Below are positions 16,221-25,155 of a DNA stretch of 48,977 nucleotides, one piece after another. Under the pieces are notes generated by a model, which was not told the origin of the DNA, did not search any database, and saw only the letters and a program-made list of their open reading frames with translations. This stretch comes from an uncultured Blautia sp. (GTDB lineage Bacteria > Bacillota > Clostridia > Lachnospirales > Lachnospiraceae). The position numbers were made by a program, and so were the translations under genes. The stretch is taken from the NCBI GenBank assembly GCA_900551075.1, contig URVB01000026.1, positions 1 to 48,977 of the forward strand, given 5' to 3'. The number at the start of each line of letters is the position of its first letter. Positions within the stretch are counted from its first letter, which is position 1.

Positions 16221-16325
16221 TGTCGTTCCTGCCTTTCTGTAGTTCTCTTTTTTGATTATCGGCAACATTGTACCATGAACTTTAGCAAAATACTATAGTA
16301 AAATTGCTTGATTTTCCTGTATGAT

Positions 16326-16355
16326 AAAAGGCCATACAGGAAATCCTGTACAGCC
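16326..16355 (-). terminator. Terminator of the cell wall hydrolase gene
   Basis: GGCTGTACAGG-ATTT-CCTGTATGGCC (16330-16355) followed by TTTT on the minus strand, 12 bases after the stop of the hydrolase gene. Confidence 0.85.
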
Positions 16356-16367
16356 CTCTTCCATCCC

Positions 16368-17306
16368 TTATTCCGCTGTGTCATTCTTCACCATTTGAAC
16401 AACTTCGGTATTTTTCTCTTCTTTATTCCCCTTACCGGAGGTTTCATCCCCATCCGGATACGTATAAAATTCATGGACACCATGCTTAAACAGTTTTTTG
16501 AGGTCTTTTTCAAACCAGTTAATATTGTGCGTTTCAGCCGCTGATTTCTGAATAAAGAATAAAGCGCCCTCTGAATAGTCCACACCTTCCAGTGCCTGTT
16601 TTACCGCCTCTTTTGTTTCATCTGATACCGTAACCTCACTGATACGTCCATCATAGGTCGGAGAAAACTGCGGTACCCCATCTCTGTATTCCCATATGAC
16701 CTCTGTAATCGTATCCGGAAACTCTTCATGCTTCACACGGTTCATGATCACGTTTGCGACCAAAATCCTGCCCTTCATATCTTCACTGCCGGCCTCTGCT
16801 TCCACAATCTGAAGCAATGTCTCATAATCCGTATCTGACATTATTTTCGGCGTCGCAGCCATGGAAATTGCTTTGGAATCAAAATTATCCACTGTAGTTG
16901 CCATAGAAGCACTTACATTCATCTCTGTTGCATTGCGTGCCACCTTGGCCACTCGCTGCCCTACAATGACCTCCTCACAGGAGGTTCCGATTCTATTCAC
17001 TGTCATTCCCGGCATCGGTGCTTCGCCAACTCCGGATGCAATTCCTGCAATTCCGCTTGGAAGCCCGGAAGTTTCTCGTCCTTCGGTAACTGTATTCTGT
17101 ACCTTCTCCTCTGACTCAGAAGCAGCAAATACCTGGTTACGCTCGTCACCGCTCATGATCTTCGAGCCTACCGCAATCAGGACCGCCAATACTGCACACA
17201 CACTCACCATGACAAAGCTATGGAAGGAACCTCTGCCTGCCCTTTCATATTTATTCCGGCGTTTCCTTTGATTTGTATTGTGCTGTGTTTGTTTCCTAGT
17301 TTTCAT
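16368..17306 (-). CDS. Membrane-anchored SleB-type cell wall hydrolase
   Basis: About 312 residues. A basic N-terminus is followed by a single hydrophobic segment (FVMVSVCAVLAVLIAVG) that should act as an uncleaved signal-anchor, then a Ser/Thr/Glu-rich linker. The C-terminal half is a hydrolase_2/SleB domain: ETLLQIVEAEAGSEDMKGRI (catalytic Glu region), VANVIMNRVKHEEFP and QFSP. Known relatives are spore cortex-lytic transglycosylases and vegetative cell wall hydrolases. Start taken at ATG 17306 behind AAGGA; ATG/GTG starts up to 17330 are possible. A strong promoter lies 80 bases upstream and a second about 330 bases upstream. It is monocistronic. The sporulation-specific versus vegetative role cannot be told from sequence. 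Confidence 0.85.
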   Translation of the reverse strand: MKTRKQTQHNTNQRKRRNKYERAGRGSFHSFVMVSVCAVLAVLIAVGSKIMSGDERNQVFAASESEEKVQNTVTEGRETSGLPSGIAGIASGVGEAPMPGMTVNRIGTSCEEVIVGQRVAKVARNATEMNVSASMATTVDNFDSKAISMAATPKIMSDTDYETLLQIVEAEAGSEDMKGRILVANVIMNRVKHEEFPDTITEVIWEYRDGVPQFSPTYDGRISEVTVSDETKEAVKQALEGVDYSEGALFFIQKSAAETHNINWFEKDLKKLFKHGVHEFYTYPDGDETSGKGNKEEKNTEVVQMVKNDTAE

Positions 17307-17385
17307 ACTCTTCATTCCTTGCATTTTCATTATGTTTTTTTAATTTTTTTATTTCTTTTGTAACATTTCTGTAATGCATAAGAAA

Positions 17386-17414
17386 ATTATATTTAATAAG
17401 AGTAGATATGTCAA
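17386..17414 (-). promoter_or_regulatory. Proximal promoter of the cell wall hydrolase
   Basis: TTGACA (17409-17414) and TATAAT (17386-17391), spaced 17 bases. It would start about 70 bases before the ATG. Confidence 0.75.
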
Positions 17415-17439
17415 GCGATTTTTTTACATAATTGTATAA

Positions 17440-17639
17440 ATATGGCAGAATTCAAAAGAAAAATAAAAAAATCTGCAGGAAATTTCACTTGAAAGATTCA
17501 CTTTCAAGATAAGACGCTCAACATACCTTGCATTTCCTTACAAAAGCTCTTACCTCTTATAGCCTGAACAAGGCAAAGAGCCTCCGTATCCTGTATGTCC
17601 CCTCAAAATCTCCCCAGATTTTCCATGAACTCTGCTGTT
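17440..17639 (-). ncRNA. Candidate structured leader or small RNA of unknown class
   Basis: From the upstream promoter the RNA would contain three hairpins: AAAATCT-GGGG-AGATTTT (near 17605-17622), CTCTT-GCCT-AGGC-AAGAG (near 17556-17582) and CTTGAAAG-TGAAT-CTTTCAAG (near 17488-17508), then a T-rich tract near 17464-17470. No convincing ORF is present. It could be a stand-alone sRNA or a long 5' leader of the hydrolase gene. It does not match the c-di-AMP (ydaO) or c-di-GMP riboswitch patterns I know. Confidence 0.3.
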
Positions 17640-17645
17640 ATCATT

Positions 17646-17674
17646 ATTATAGACAAGGCCTGTCCGGCCGTCAA
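17646..17674 (-). promoter_or_regulatory. Distal promoter upstream of the hydrolase gene
   Basis: TTGACG (17669-17674) and TATAAT (17646-17651), spaced exactly 17 bases. It starts an RNA near 17639, more than 300 bases before the hydrolase gene. Confidence 0.65.
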
Positions 17675-17762
17675 GTTTTTTCGTGCGAGCCATTTCCGTC
17701 CCATTTGACAGCATTCGGGGGTTTTTCCTCTGCAAACCCATTTTTCTGCACATCAATATCCA

Positions 17763-18551
17763 TTAAATCAGTTCGAAATGTCTGCACGCATTCCAAATCC
17801 CGTCCTCCATGAGTGGAGATGTTACATAATCTGCAGCCTGCTTCACTGCCTCCGTGCCGTTTCCCATTGCGACACCGACTCCGGCAGCCTTCAGCATTTC
17901 CAGGTCATTCACACTATCTCCGAACGCAAAAGTATCTGCAATATCTAAATCCAACAGCCCGCATACTTTTTCAATCCCTGCGCCCTTATGAAAGCCCTTC
18001 GGTACCATTTCAACCACAGCTTCATTGTGAATCATATAATCATAATATGTTTCCAGCTTCCGGAAGCAGGATTCGCAGTCCGCCTTTTCCGTAGCGCAGG
18101 CGAGCTTGGATATCTCCCATTTGCCCCAATGCCCGGCAATGGACAAAAGATGCTCTCCCAGCTCTTCTGTGAGCTTTTTTCCATAAAAATCCCGGGCAAA
18201 TTCCTCGGGGTCCATATATATGTATTCCCTGCCCTCCAAAATAGGGCGAAAGCCATAATGCCGCACTGTATTCACTGTATACTCCGCCAATTCATTATCC
18301 AGACGCTTGTAAAACACGGTCTCTCCATTATATTCGATCATGGTGCCGCATCCGGATACAATGCCATCAAAGCCAAGCCCCAGCAAATCCGGATTCCGGA
18401 TATAGCTCCTGCAGCGCCCGCTGCATAAAAAAGCCAGATTTCCGTTTTTCCGCAGCCGTATGATTGCCTCCTTTGCACTTACCGGAATTTCGTTCTTTAT
18501 ATTCCACAGGGTTCCATCAATGTCAAAAAAAACTGCTTTTTTCTTCCGCAT
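17763..18551 (-). CDS. Cof-type HAD-superfamily phosphatase
   Basis: 262 residues. Motif I is FFDIDGTLW (nucleophile and acid Asp), a Ser-containing motif II is FLCSGR, then Lys in VPKGFHKGAGI and motif IV in FAFGDSVNDLEML. The large C2-type cap spans about 80-180. Known relatives dephosphorylate sugar phosphates or flavin/PLP-type metabolites; the substrate is not predictable. It begins 21 bases after the MATE gene and is probably co-transcribed with it. It is a paralogue of the HAD gene at 44 kb (shared VPKG.hKavGI and DVV..FGDS-ND style). Confidence 0.88.
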   Translation of the reverse strand: MRKKKAVFFDIDGTLWNIKNEIPVSAKEAIIRLRKNGNLAFLCSGRCRSYIRNPDLLGLGFDGIVSGCGTMIEYNGETVFYKRLDNELAEYTVNTVRHYGFRPILEGREYIYMDPEEFARDFYGKKLTEELGEHLLSIAGHWGKWEISKLACATEKADCESCFRKLETYYDYMIHNEAVVEMVPKGFHKGAGIEKVCGLLDLDIADTFAFGDSVNDLEMLKAAGVGVAMGNGTEAVKQAADYVTSPLMEDGIWNACRHFELI

Positions 18552-18572
18552 TCTCCGATTGCTCTCCTTCCT

Positions 18573-19946
18573 TTATTCTCTCTTTGCTACCGGCTTTCCG
18601 GCGCACAAAAAGCACATGGGCACGATATAGCAGCATGCTGCGATCCACGCCGTCTGATCCGCAAAGCAGATAGCCGTATATCCGAACTGCTTAACAAAAA
18701 CAAGACTGACAATACATCTGGCAATCATCTCCAGCACGCCGGAGATCATCGTTCTCCCGGAATAACCGAGTCCCTGTGTACTCATACGGCATACATTCAA
18801 AATTCCCAGACACCAGTAGAAATATCCCATGCACCGCAGATACTGCGCAGAGGCATCCAATACACCTGCCGCCTCTCTGCTTATAAAGATCATGGAAAGT
18901 GTTCTTCCGCCGAATACCAATACCAGACCAACCACAGCACCATAAAAAACGGCAATCCCAATTCCATCGTTAATACCTTTTTTAATACGGTCGGTTTTTC
19001 CCGCGCCCAGATTCTGTCCACAGAAAACCGATACTGCCGTAGCAATGGCATCAAATGGACACATGGTCAGTTGTTTGAGCCGCACCCCTGCCGTAAAGCC
19101 CGAAACATAAACGCTGCCCAAACTATTATTGGCAGCCTGCATGACCATGCTGCCTATAGCTGTAATGGAATACTGCAGTCCCATAGGCACACCCATGGCG
19201 ATCAGGTCTCTTACTGCCCGGCCCCTTACCCGGCAATTGGAACGCTCCGGTTTCAGAAGCCCCACCCGTTTCCAAATATATATCAAACACAGAATTCCGC
19301 TTACCGCCTGTGCTGCCACCGTAGCAGCCGCTGCTCCCGCACAGCCCCATTTCAGTACTACGATGCAGAACAGGTCCAATACAATGTTCATCACTGTAGA
19401 AACCGCCAGAAAAATAAACGGCGTTCTGCTGTCTCCCACAGAGCGCAGAATCCCGGACAACAGATTGTAGAGCAAAGTGAACGGAAGCCCCAGAAAAATG
19501 ATCAGCAGATATTGATATGCATTTTCATAAATTTCCTCCGGCACCGATAAAATATGTAAAATCCACGGACACAACAAAGCACAGACCACTGTCATCAATA
19601 CAGCCAGAACACCTGTTAAAGCCATGGCATTAAATATATAATCGCGCATCTCCCCATACTTTCCCGCACCAAAACTCTTCGCCACAGGAACTCCGAAACC
19701 AACACAGGAACCAATACAAAAGCCCAGCACCAGAAACTGTACGCTGCTGGATGCTCCCACACTTGCCAATGCCCCGGTTCCAAGAATTCTGCCTACAATA
19801 GCAGCATCAATGATGTTATAGGTCTGCTGAAGCAGATTTCCGATCAAAAGGGGGACAGCAAACTGCAGCATCAATGGAAGCGGCCGCCCCTCCGTCATAC
19901 TTTTTGCCAAAATTCTCACCTTCTGTTTTTTCGTTTTCATATTCAT
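18573..19946 (-). CDS. MATE-family multidrug/sodium antiporter
   Basis: 457 residues with about 12 hydrophobic helices in two pseudo-repeats. The N-terminal half carries MLQFAVPLLIGNLLQQTYNI and VGRILGTGALASVGAS, and the second half repeats the pattern (IAMGVPMGLQYSITAIGSMV). MATE proteins export cationic drugs or metabolites with Na+ or H+. The start lies right after the leuA terminator hairpin, with only a weak ribosome binding site (GGAATGCGGACG), so low expression or read-through from leuA is possible. It is followed by the HAD phosphatase. The substrate is unknown. Confidence 0.9.
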   Translation of the reverse strand: MNMKTKKQKVRILAKSMTEGRPLPLMLQFAVPLLIGNLLQQTYNIIDAAIVGRILGTGALASVGASSSVQFLVLGFCIGSCVGFGVPVAKSFGAGKYGEMRDYIFNAMALTGVLAVLMTVVCALLCPWILHILSVPEEIYENAYQYLLIIFLGLPFTLLYNLLSGILRSVGDSRTPFIFLAVSTVMNIVLDLFCIVVLKWGCAGAAAATVAAQAVSGILCLIYIWKRVGLLKPERSNCRVRGRAVRDLIAMGVPMGLQYSITAIGSMVMQAANNSLGSVYVSGFTAGVRLKQLTMCPFDAIATAVSVFCGQNLGAGKTDRIKKGINDGIGIAVFYGAVVGLVLVFGGRTLSMIFISREAAGVLDASAQYLRCMGYFYWCLGILNVCRMSTQGLGYSGRTMISGVLEMIARCIVSLVFVKQFGYTAICFADQTAWIAACCYIVPMCFLCAGKPVAKRE

Positions 19947-19952
19947 AAATAA

Positions 19953-19995
19953 ACGTCCGCATTCCGGAAAATCATAAGTTCAGAAATACGGACGT
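19953..19995 (-). terminator. leuA terminator overlapping the MATE leader
   Basis: ACGTCCGTATT pairs with AATGCGGACGT (19985-19995 with 19953-19963, one G-U), followed by TTTATTTATG. The T-tract runs into the MATE start codon region, so it could also attenuate the MATE gene. Confidence 0.65.
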
Positions 19996-20050
19996 ATTAT
20001 TTAAAATCATATTATTTAGCTTCCCGAATTCTTTACATCCTGTCTTTTTC

Positions 20051-21706
20051 CTATCTGTTGTTGATAGCTGTTACCAGAGCGTCAATACTTGCACGGATAA
20101 TATCCGGGTCCACGCCTGCGCCCCAGGAGAGGGTTCCATCCGGCTTACGGATACCAACATATGCAATCGCCTTAGAGCTGGAGCTCTGCTCCAGCGCATG
20201 CTCCTGATAAGTCACCAAATCAAATTTCAGCTCGTATGCCTTCTTCAGCGCATTGCTGACTGCATTCAAACGGCCGTTTCCTTTGGCTTCTGTTGTAATG
20301 GTTCTTCCACGGAAGGTAGAGGTTACCTGAGTCGTAATTCCTCCATCCTTTTGCTGGAAGTGTACTTCATTAATGCTGTATGGCTCCACCACATTTTCGA
20401 AGGTTTTCTTAAATAAATCAAATATTTCTTCCGGAAGCAGTTCCTTATGGCTGTGATCGGAAACAGCCTTTGCAGCATAACCCATAGCCTCACGCATTTT
20501 CGGCGGAAGATTCAGACCAAATTTGCTTTCCAGAATATAGCCTACGCCGCCTTTGCCGGACTGGCTGTTGATTCGAATAACATCCGCATCATAGTTACGT
20601 CCAACATCTGTCGGATCAATCGGAAGATACGGAACTGTCCAGTGATTGGGGTCCTTTTCTTCTTTCCAGTGCATGCCCTTTGCTATGGCATCCTGATGAG
20701 AACCGGAAAACGCAGCAAATACCAGTGCACCGCTGTATGGACTTCTCTCATCCACCTTCATTCCCGTACATTTCTCATATACCTCACAGATATGCGGCAT
20801 ATCAGAAAAATCAAGCTTTGGATCCACACCCTGGGAATACATGTTCATACCCATAGTTACAATATCTACATTTCCTGTACGCTCTCCATTTCCAAACAGG
20901 GTTCCCTCAATTCTGTCAGCGCCTGCCAGAAGGCCCATCTCGGAATCTGCCACACCGCAGCCGCGGTCATTGTGCGGATGCAGGGAAACAATCACATTCT
21001 CGCGGTATTTCATGTTTTCGCACATGTACTCAATCTGGCTTGCGTATACATGCGGCATAGAATGCTGTACCGTTACCGGAAGATTGATGATGCACTTATT
21101 ATCCGGAGTGGGTTTCCATACGTCTAAAACTGCATTACATACTTCCAATGCATACTCCGGCTCTGTGCCCGTGAAGCTCTCAGGACTATATTCAAACTGG
21201 AAATTGCCCTCCGTTTCATCTGCAAGCGTCTTTAACAGAGCGGCTCCCTCCACTGCAATCTGCAGAATTTCTTCTTTGGATTTTTTAAATACCTGTTCTC
21301 TCTGTGAAACGGAAGTAGAATTGTATACATGAACAATCGCCTTAGGCGCACCTTTCACCGCCTCAAATGTCTTGCGGATAATATGCTCTCTCGCCTGTGT
21401 CAGAACCTGAATAGTCACATCATCCGGAATCAAATTCTGCTCAATCAGAGTACGAAGGAATACATATTCTGTTTCAGATGCAGCCGGAAATCCTACTTCG
21501 ATTTCCTTAAAGCCGATTTCTACCAATAATTTAAAAAATTCAATCTTCTGCTCCAAACTCATCGGAATGACAAGTGCCTGGTTGCCATCTCGAAGATCGA
21601 CACTGCACCATACCGGTGCCTTATCTACATACTCCTTTTCCGCCCATTTCATACATCTCACAGGCGGCATAAAATACTGTCTCTGATACTTACTTACATT
21701 CATCAT
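20051..21706 (-). CDS. leuA: 2-isopropylmalate synthase
   Basis: About 551 residues, the long type II alpha-IPMS. The catalytic TIM barrel has CSVDLRDGNQAL near the N-terminus (metal Asp), GFKEIEVGFPAASETE, and SLHPHNDRGCGVADSE (metal-binding HxH loop). GNGERTGNVDI follows. After about residue 430 comes the LeuA dimer/leucine regulatory domain (STFRGRTITTEAKGNGRLNA). It condenses 2-ketoisovalerate with acetyl-CoA, the first step of leucine synthesis. Start chosen at ATG 21706 behind GGAGGAG. Expression is under a T-box with a likely CUC (Leu) specifier, and the enzyme is probably leucine-inhibited. Confidence 0.96.
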   Translation of the reverse strand: MMNVSKYQRQYFMPPVRCMKWAEKEYVDKAPVWCSVDLRDGNQALVIPMSLEQKIEFFKLLVEIGFKEIEVGFPAASETEYVFLRTLIEQNLIPDDVTIQVLTQAREHIIRKTFEAVKGAPKAIVHVYNSTSVSQREQVFKKSKEEILQIAVEGAALLKTLADETEGNFQFEYSPESFTGTEPEYALEVCNAVLDVWKPTPDNKCIINLPVTVQHSMPHVYASQIEYMCENMKYRENVIVSLHPHNDRGCGVADSEMGLLAGADRIEGTLFGNGERTGNVDIVTMGMNMYSQGVDPKLDFSDMPHICEVYEKCTGMKVDERSPYSGALVFAAFSGSHQDAIAKGMHWKEEKDPNHWTVPYLPIDPTDVGRNYDADVIRINSQSGKGGVGYILESKFGLNLPPKMREAMGYAAKAVSDHSHKELLPEEIFDLFKKTFENVVEPYSINEVHFQQKDGGITTQVTSTFRGRTITTEAKGNGRLNAVSNALKKAYELKFDLVTYQEHALEQSSSSKAIAYVGIRKPDGTLSWGAGVDPDIIRASIDALVTAINNR

Positions 21707-21764
21707 TTCTCGATCTCCTCCATTCATTTTGCGTCATTTTTCTTAAAAGAGCCGCTATTTTCTC

Positions 21765-21854
21765 AGGAACCGTCAGAAAATAACCTGAACAGCCTGCGCA
21801 GTCCCATGCAGATTTAGACATGCAAGATGTTCAAGTGCTTCATTGACAGTTCCT
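21765..21854. repeat. 90-bp hairpin repeat, copy A (in leuA leader)
   Basis: It begins AGGAACCGTCAG and ends TTGACAGTTCCT, so the ends form a near-perfect inverted repeat. Nested arms (CCTGAACA/TGTTCAAG) extend the fold. It aligns over the same 90-base length, without gaps, with 31305-31394 at roughly three-quarters identity. It lies between the T-box terminator and leuA. Confidence 0.75.
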
Positions 21855-21918
21855 TACCGAAAATACCTGTCCGAAAGGCTTTAAGTCTACTGAAAAGTTC
21901 ATAATGCCTTCATACAAT

Positions 21919-22218
21919 AAAAAATCTTCCGACTCTACAGTTTTCCTGTAAGAGACGAAAGACAAATGTCCTGCGCGGTACCACTCTTATTTATGAACGG
22001 CTTCATACACTCATGAGATACGGAACCTCCAAAGAAATCCTTATATCCTCTCCAGATAACGGTGGATACCGTCTGCGTCTACTTTCCACAAAGATTTCGG
22101 GCAGATGCTCAAAGGCGAGTTCCATGACTTCCTTCCGCCGCTTTCCACCAGCCAGCAGCTCTCTGTGCTCCAGTCCTCATGTACTATTCCTCATCAACGC
22201 TTTTTCTTATTCATCGAT
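21919..22218 (-). promoter_or_regulatory. T-box riboswitch (leucine) controlling leuA
   Basis: The minus strand carries AGAGTGGTACCGCG (21974-21987), the conserved T-box sequence. An intrinsic terminator follows (GTCTTTC..CTCTTACAG/CTGTAGAG..GGAAGAT then TTTTTT, 21919-21963). Upstream Stem I contains GAACTCGCC, whose CTC at 22117-22119 is the likely Leu specifier codon. Uncharged tRNA-Leu would stabilise the antiterminator and switch leuA on. Confidence 0.88.
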
Positions 22219-22224
22219 GTTACC

Positions 22225-22253
22225 AGCTTATCATTTTCGCTTATTCTTGTCAA
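22225..22253 (-). promoter_or_regulatory. leuA T-box promoter
   Basis: TTGACA (22248-22253) and TAAGCT (22225-22230), spaced 17 bases. It sits only nine bases after the 3' end of the tRNA-Pro gene. Confidence 0.6.
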
Positions 22254-22261
22254 GCACAAAA

Positions 22262-22335
22262 TCGGGGCAACAGGATTTGAACCTGCGACCTCACGGCCCC
22301 CAGCCGTGCGCGCTACCAAGCTACGCCATACCCCG
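22262..22335 (-). tRNA. tRNA-Pro (anticodon GGG)
   Basis: A 74-nt cloverleaf: acceptor CGGGGTA/TGCCCCG with discriminator A, D-arm with AGCTTGGTAGC, anticodon stem CACGG/CCGTG with loop CTGGGGG (anticodon GGG), and T-loop TTCAAAT in GCAGG/CCTGT. CCA is not encoded. The opposite-strand frames across it are spurious. Confidence 0.95.
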
Positions 22336-22524
22336 GTGAATGATATTATATCAACTCTCAGGGATTTTTTCAACAACTTTTTTACAGTTTTCTAATATGT
22401 TTTTCTAATATGAACATAATTTATGTTACAGTTCTCCAATATGCTGTTACAACAAGCAGCGCCTTTGCTTTCCAGGCTAAGACACTGCTTGTTGCATTTG
22501 GTGTCAATATCTGATTTCTTCCGT

Positions 22525-25155
22525 CTATTCACCAAAAACAATCGGTATTGTATTCTCAATGATACAGTTATGGGAATAATCATCATAACGGCTCTTTTCA
22601 TTGATAAAAACGATGGAAGCTTTTATGCTCTGTGCATCGAGAACCGCCTGTGCATAAGCAGTTTCCTTCGGCAGAAGTCCATAGGCCGGTGCCTTTCCCC
22701 TTCGAATGGAAACATTTCCGGTATCCGCCCGGACATCCTTCAAAAAATACCTCAGCACCGGCTTTTCATAAATTTCATAGCTTCCCGGAGGAACATTGGT
22801 AAAAGTGATCCTGGAAACAGCATATCCCTGCGCATCTGTCTCATAATTTTCCGGCATGAACACAATGCTGTCCTCATATTTCTTCCTACCGCCCTTCTCG
22901 TCTGTTCCTTCCACCACAAATCCAAAGACAGGATTTCCATGTGCCCAGATGATATCTGCTTCCTTAATTTTCTTCACAACTGTAATGCTGCCCCTCAGAA
23001 GCTTCGTCGGCTTATTGGTCACTTCGTAAAAAAATTCCCGGCTCTCTGCAGTCAAAACAAATTTTTTTTCCCATTCGCCTGTATAGCCAGAAGGATGCCT
23101 CGTTTCTTTGATCTGAAATCTCCCCTTGTTCGTTTCACTATATGTAAGCGTACCGGAAACATACTGCTCCTTACTGAGGTCATAACGCAGCTTCCCTGCG
23201 GCTTGGTACTTATTTGCAGATTGATTCCAGGCATATATTGTAAATTCTGCATCCGTAAGAACCTGCCCCGTATCCTGATCTGTCTTTCTGACGGAAATCG
23301 TGCCTTTGATATCCGGCACATCCTTTACGTTCACTGCAGTGGAAGCGGATGCTGTGACCGTACAATTATAAGACGCTGTGTCCAACAGATACCCCGGAGC
23401 TGCCGTACTCTCTTTTATGTAGTATTTTCCAGGCAGAAGCTCCTGAAATTGTATCTGCCCCTCAGCATTTGTTTTTCCTTCACTTACCAGTGCATTTTTG
23501 GTATAAAATTTTTCTGCCGCAGTATAAATATCCTCTGCCGCATATAAACGATATATGGCACCAGCAACTGCTGCCCCGTTCATACTGCTCGTCTTTTTTA
23601 AGGCAATGCTCCCGGTTTTCTGAGGTACAAACTGAATGGACACAGAACCTTTTTCTCCCTGGTAAACATAAGCGCCGAAATCCTGATATCCGCTGCCTCC
23701 TGCCTGCTTATCTCCATCGACAAACAGATACTGTACCGGCCGCAGAAGCATAGGATATGTAAACTTCATGGTCTGGACGGTGGCTTTCGGAAATATGAAT
23801 TTAAATTTATATCCATTTTTCAGCGTTACACTTTTCCCTTTGGCAAGCACGGCCGGGTTATCCGGATGGTCAATTGCCTCCTGATTATTTGTCCAGTATA
23901 TCATCTGCCAGGTATCAGTTGCTTTTCTGGTCACTGTAATTCCGTTTCCGATCCCCTCCAAATCCTTCACCGTACACATACGGCTTATCTGAAACCCGTT
24001 CTGAAAACTGCCATCCAGCCATTGGTATCCGCTCGATGGTTTGGTCCGGTAATATTTCAGATAAACAGTCGCCGGATTGGCATCAAGCAAGGTTCCCGAT
24101 GCATTGGGAGCCCGGACGGCAACACCGCTCCTGCTGGGAAGTGTTTTGGATTTCAGCTTATCCAGCCAGCGCTGCACACCCATATGCTCCACCTGCGCTT
24201 TTGTGGCATAATTATAATCTTTGGCAAATTCTATAGACAATGCCATATGGGTAAAAAAATAACGGTTGTCTGTTTTTGTCCAGTCAATATGGCTGCAGGT
24301 GGGATCATACTGCTGTGTAATCGTACCCGGTCCGCCGTATCCGAAATATAATATTTTCTTTAGATTTGTATTCTGCAGCAGCTTGTACGCGGCATCCTTC
24401 AGCACCTGCCCCGAAGCCCCCGGACTAATACCAAGCTTTTTGGCATTCATACAGTAAAGCGGGGTCTCAGCCTCTTTTCCTTCGCTGTCTATATATTTGA
24501 TGCTTCTGTATATGGTATCATTGCATACAGCATCCGCAACGTTCTTTTTTGTCCAAAATTCATCACAATACACATGGCGTCCGCTGGTGATCACATACTG
24601 ACCGGGAGACAGGGCAACTGCCGGAACCTCTTCCTCCCCGGAAACCACCGCCGCAGAGTCCGAACCTGTAAGAATTTCTTCAGAAACAGGCGCAAATGCA
24701 ATGACTTCTCCATCCTGCATTTCATCCAGCAGTTCCTTCCCTTCCGGTGTCTCCGCCTCCATATGCTCTGTATTTTCCTCTGTCAGCACAGCAACATCAA
24801 AATCCGCTGCTGTATCAAAAAATTCTTCTGTCTCCTGCCATGGCTCTTCCCAATCCGAAAAATTGGAATCCCCGTCTTCTGTCAAATCCACAGGAGCTTC
24901 AATTGTATCCCGCTTTTCTTCTGCATTGCCCGCTTCCGAATCCGGATTCTCTGATTCCAAGACCTCCTGCCCCACTTTGGGAGCTTCGGATACTTCCGGC
25001 TTATCCTCACGCTGTTCATTCTCCAAAATTTCTTTCTGGTCCGTAAGGACATCCGCTTTCTCTGCCCCTGTATTTTCTGAAGCGAAAGCGGGAGATTTTA
25101 CAGCGGATGATAACAGCACTGCAGCCAGCAAAAGGCTCATCATTCTTTTTTTCAT
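22525..25155 (-). CDS. Large secreted CnaB/SpaA-type surface protein with thioester-domain-like head
   Basis: 876 residues. A cleavable signal peptide (MKKRMMSLLLAAVLLSSAVK, then SPAFA) is followed by an acidic Glu-rich region (about 27-180). Residues about 185-400 form a head related to thioester domains, with PLYCMN (Cys235). At the usual TQxAxW position it reads THMALSIEF, so the partner Gln appears to be His and a thioester is doubtful. Three CnaB-like beta-sandwiches follow (about 515-612, 617-717, 722-855), each opening with a KK/RKTD-style lysine strand. No LPXTG tail is seen; it ends ...SRYDDYSHNCIIENTIPIVF-GE. The start overlaps the upstream gene by ATGA. It is the last gene of the sipW operon. 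Likely an adhesin or matrix component. Confidence 0.82.
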   Translation of the reverse strand: MKKRMMSLLLAAVLLSSAVKSPAFASENTGAEKADVLTDQKEILENEQREDKPEVSEAPKVGQEVLESENPDSEAGNAEEKRDTIEAPVDLTEDGDSNFSDWEEPWQETEEFFDTAADFDVAVLTEENTEHMEAETPEGKELLDEMQDGEVIAFAPVSEEILTGSDSAAVVSGEEEVPAVALSPGQYVITSGRHVYCDEFWTKKNVADAVCNDTIYRSIKYIDSEGKEAETPLYCMNAKKLGISPGASGQVLKDAAYKLLQNTNLKKILYFGYGGPGTITQQYDPTCSHIDWTKTDNRYFFTHMALSIEFAKDYNYATKAQVEHMGVQRWLDKLKSKTLPSRSGVAVRAPNASGTLLDANPATVYLKYYRTKPSSGYQWLDGSFQNGFQISRMCTVKDLEGIGNGITVTRKATDTWQMIYWTNNQEAIDHPDNPAVLAKGKSVTLKNGYKFKFIFPKATVQTMKFTYPMLLRPVQYLFVDGDKQAGGSGYQDFGAYVYQGEKGSVSIQFVPQKTGSIALKKTSSMNGAAVAGAIYRLYAAEDIYTAAEKFYTKNALVSEGKTNAEGQIQFQELLPGKYYIKESTAAPGYLLDTASYNCTVTASASTAVNVKDVPDIKGTISVRKTDQDTGQVLTDAEFTIYAWNQSANKYQAAGKLRYDLSKEQYVSGTLTYSETNKGRFQIKETRHPSGYTGEWEKKFVLTAESREFFYEVTNKPTKLLRGSITVVKKIKEADIIWAHGNPVFGFVVEGTDEKGGRKKYEDSIVFMPENYETDAQGYAVSRITFTNVPPGSYEIYEKPVLRYFLKDVRADTGNVSIRRGKAPAYGLLPKETAYAQAVLDAQSIKASIVFINEKSRYDDYSHNCIIENTIPIVFGE

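Noticed and set aside
17440..17640. c-di-AMP (ydaO) or c-di-GMP riboswitch controlling the cell wall hydrolase
   Set aside because: Position would fit, but the conserved core sequences of these riboswitches are not present.
17550..17756. 68-codon minus-strand frame upstream of the hydrolase gene
   Set aside because: It spans the strong distal promoter and a hairpin region, lacks a ribosome binding site and resembles no protein.
22194..22376. 60-codon minus-strand frame and two plus-strand frames over 22.2-22.4 kb
   Set aside because: They lie across a complete tRNA-Pro gene and the T-box promoter.
22525..25155. Calling the CnaB protein a confirmed thioester adhesin
   Set aside because: A Cys in a YCMN context is present, but the usual Gln motif reads THMAL, so bond formation cannot be assumed.
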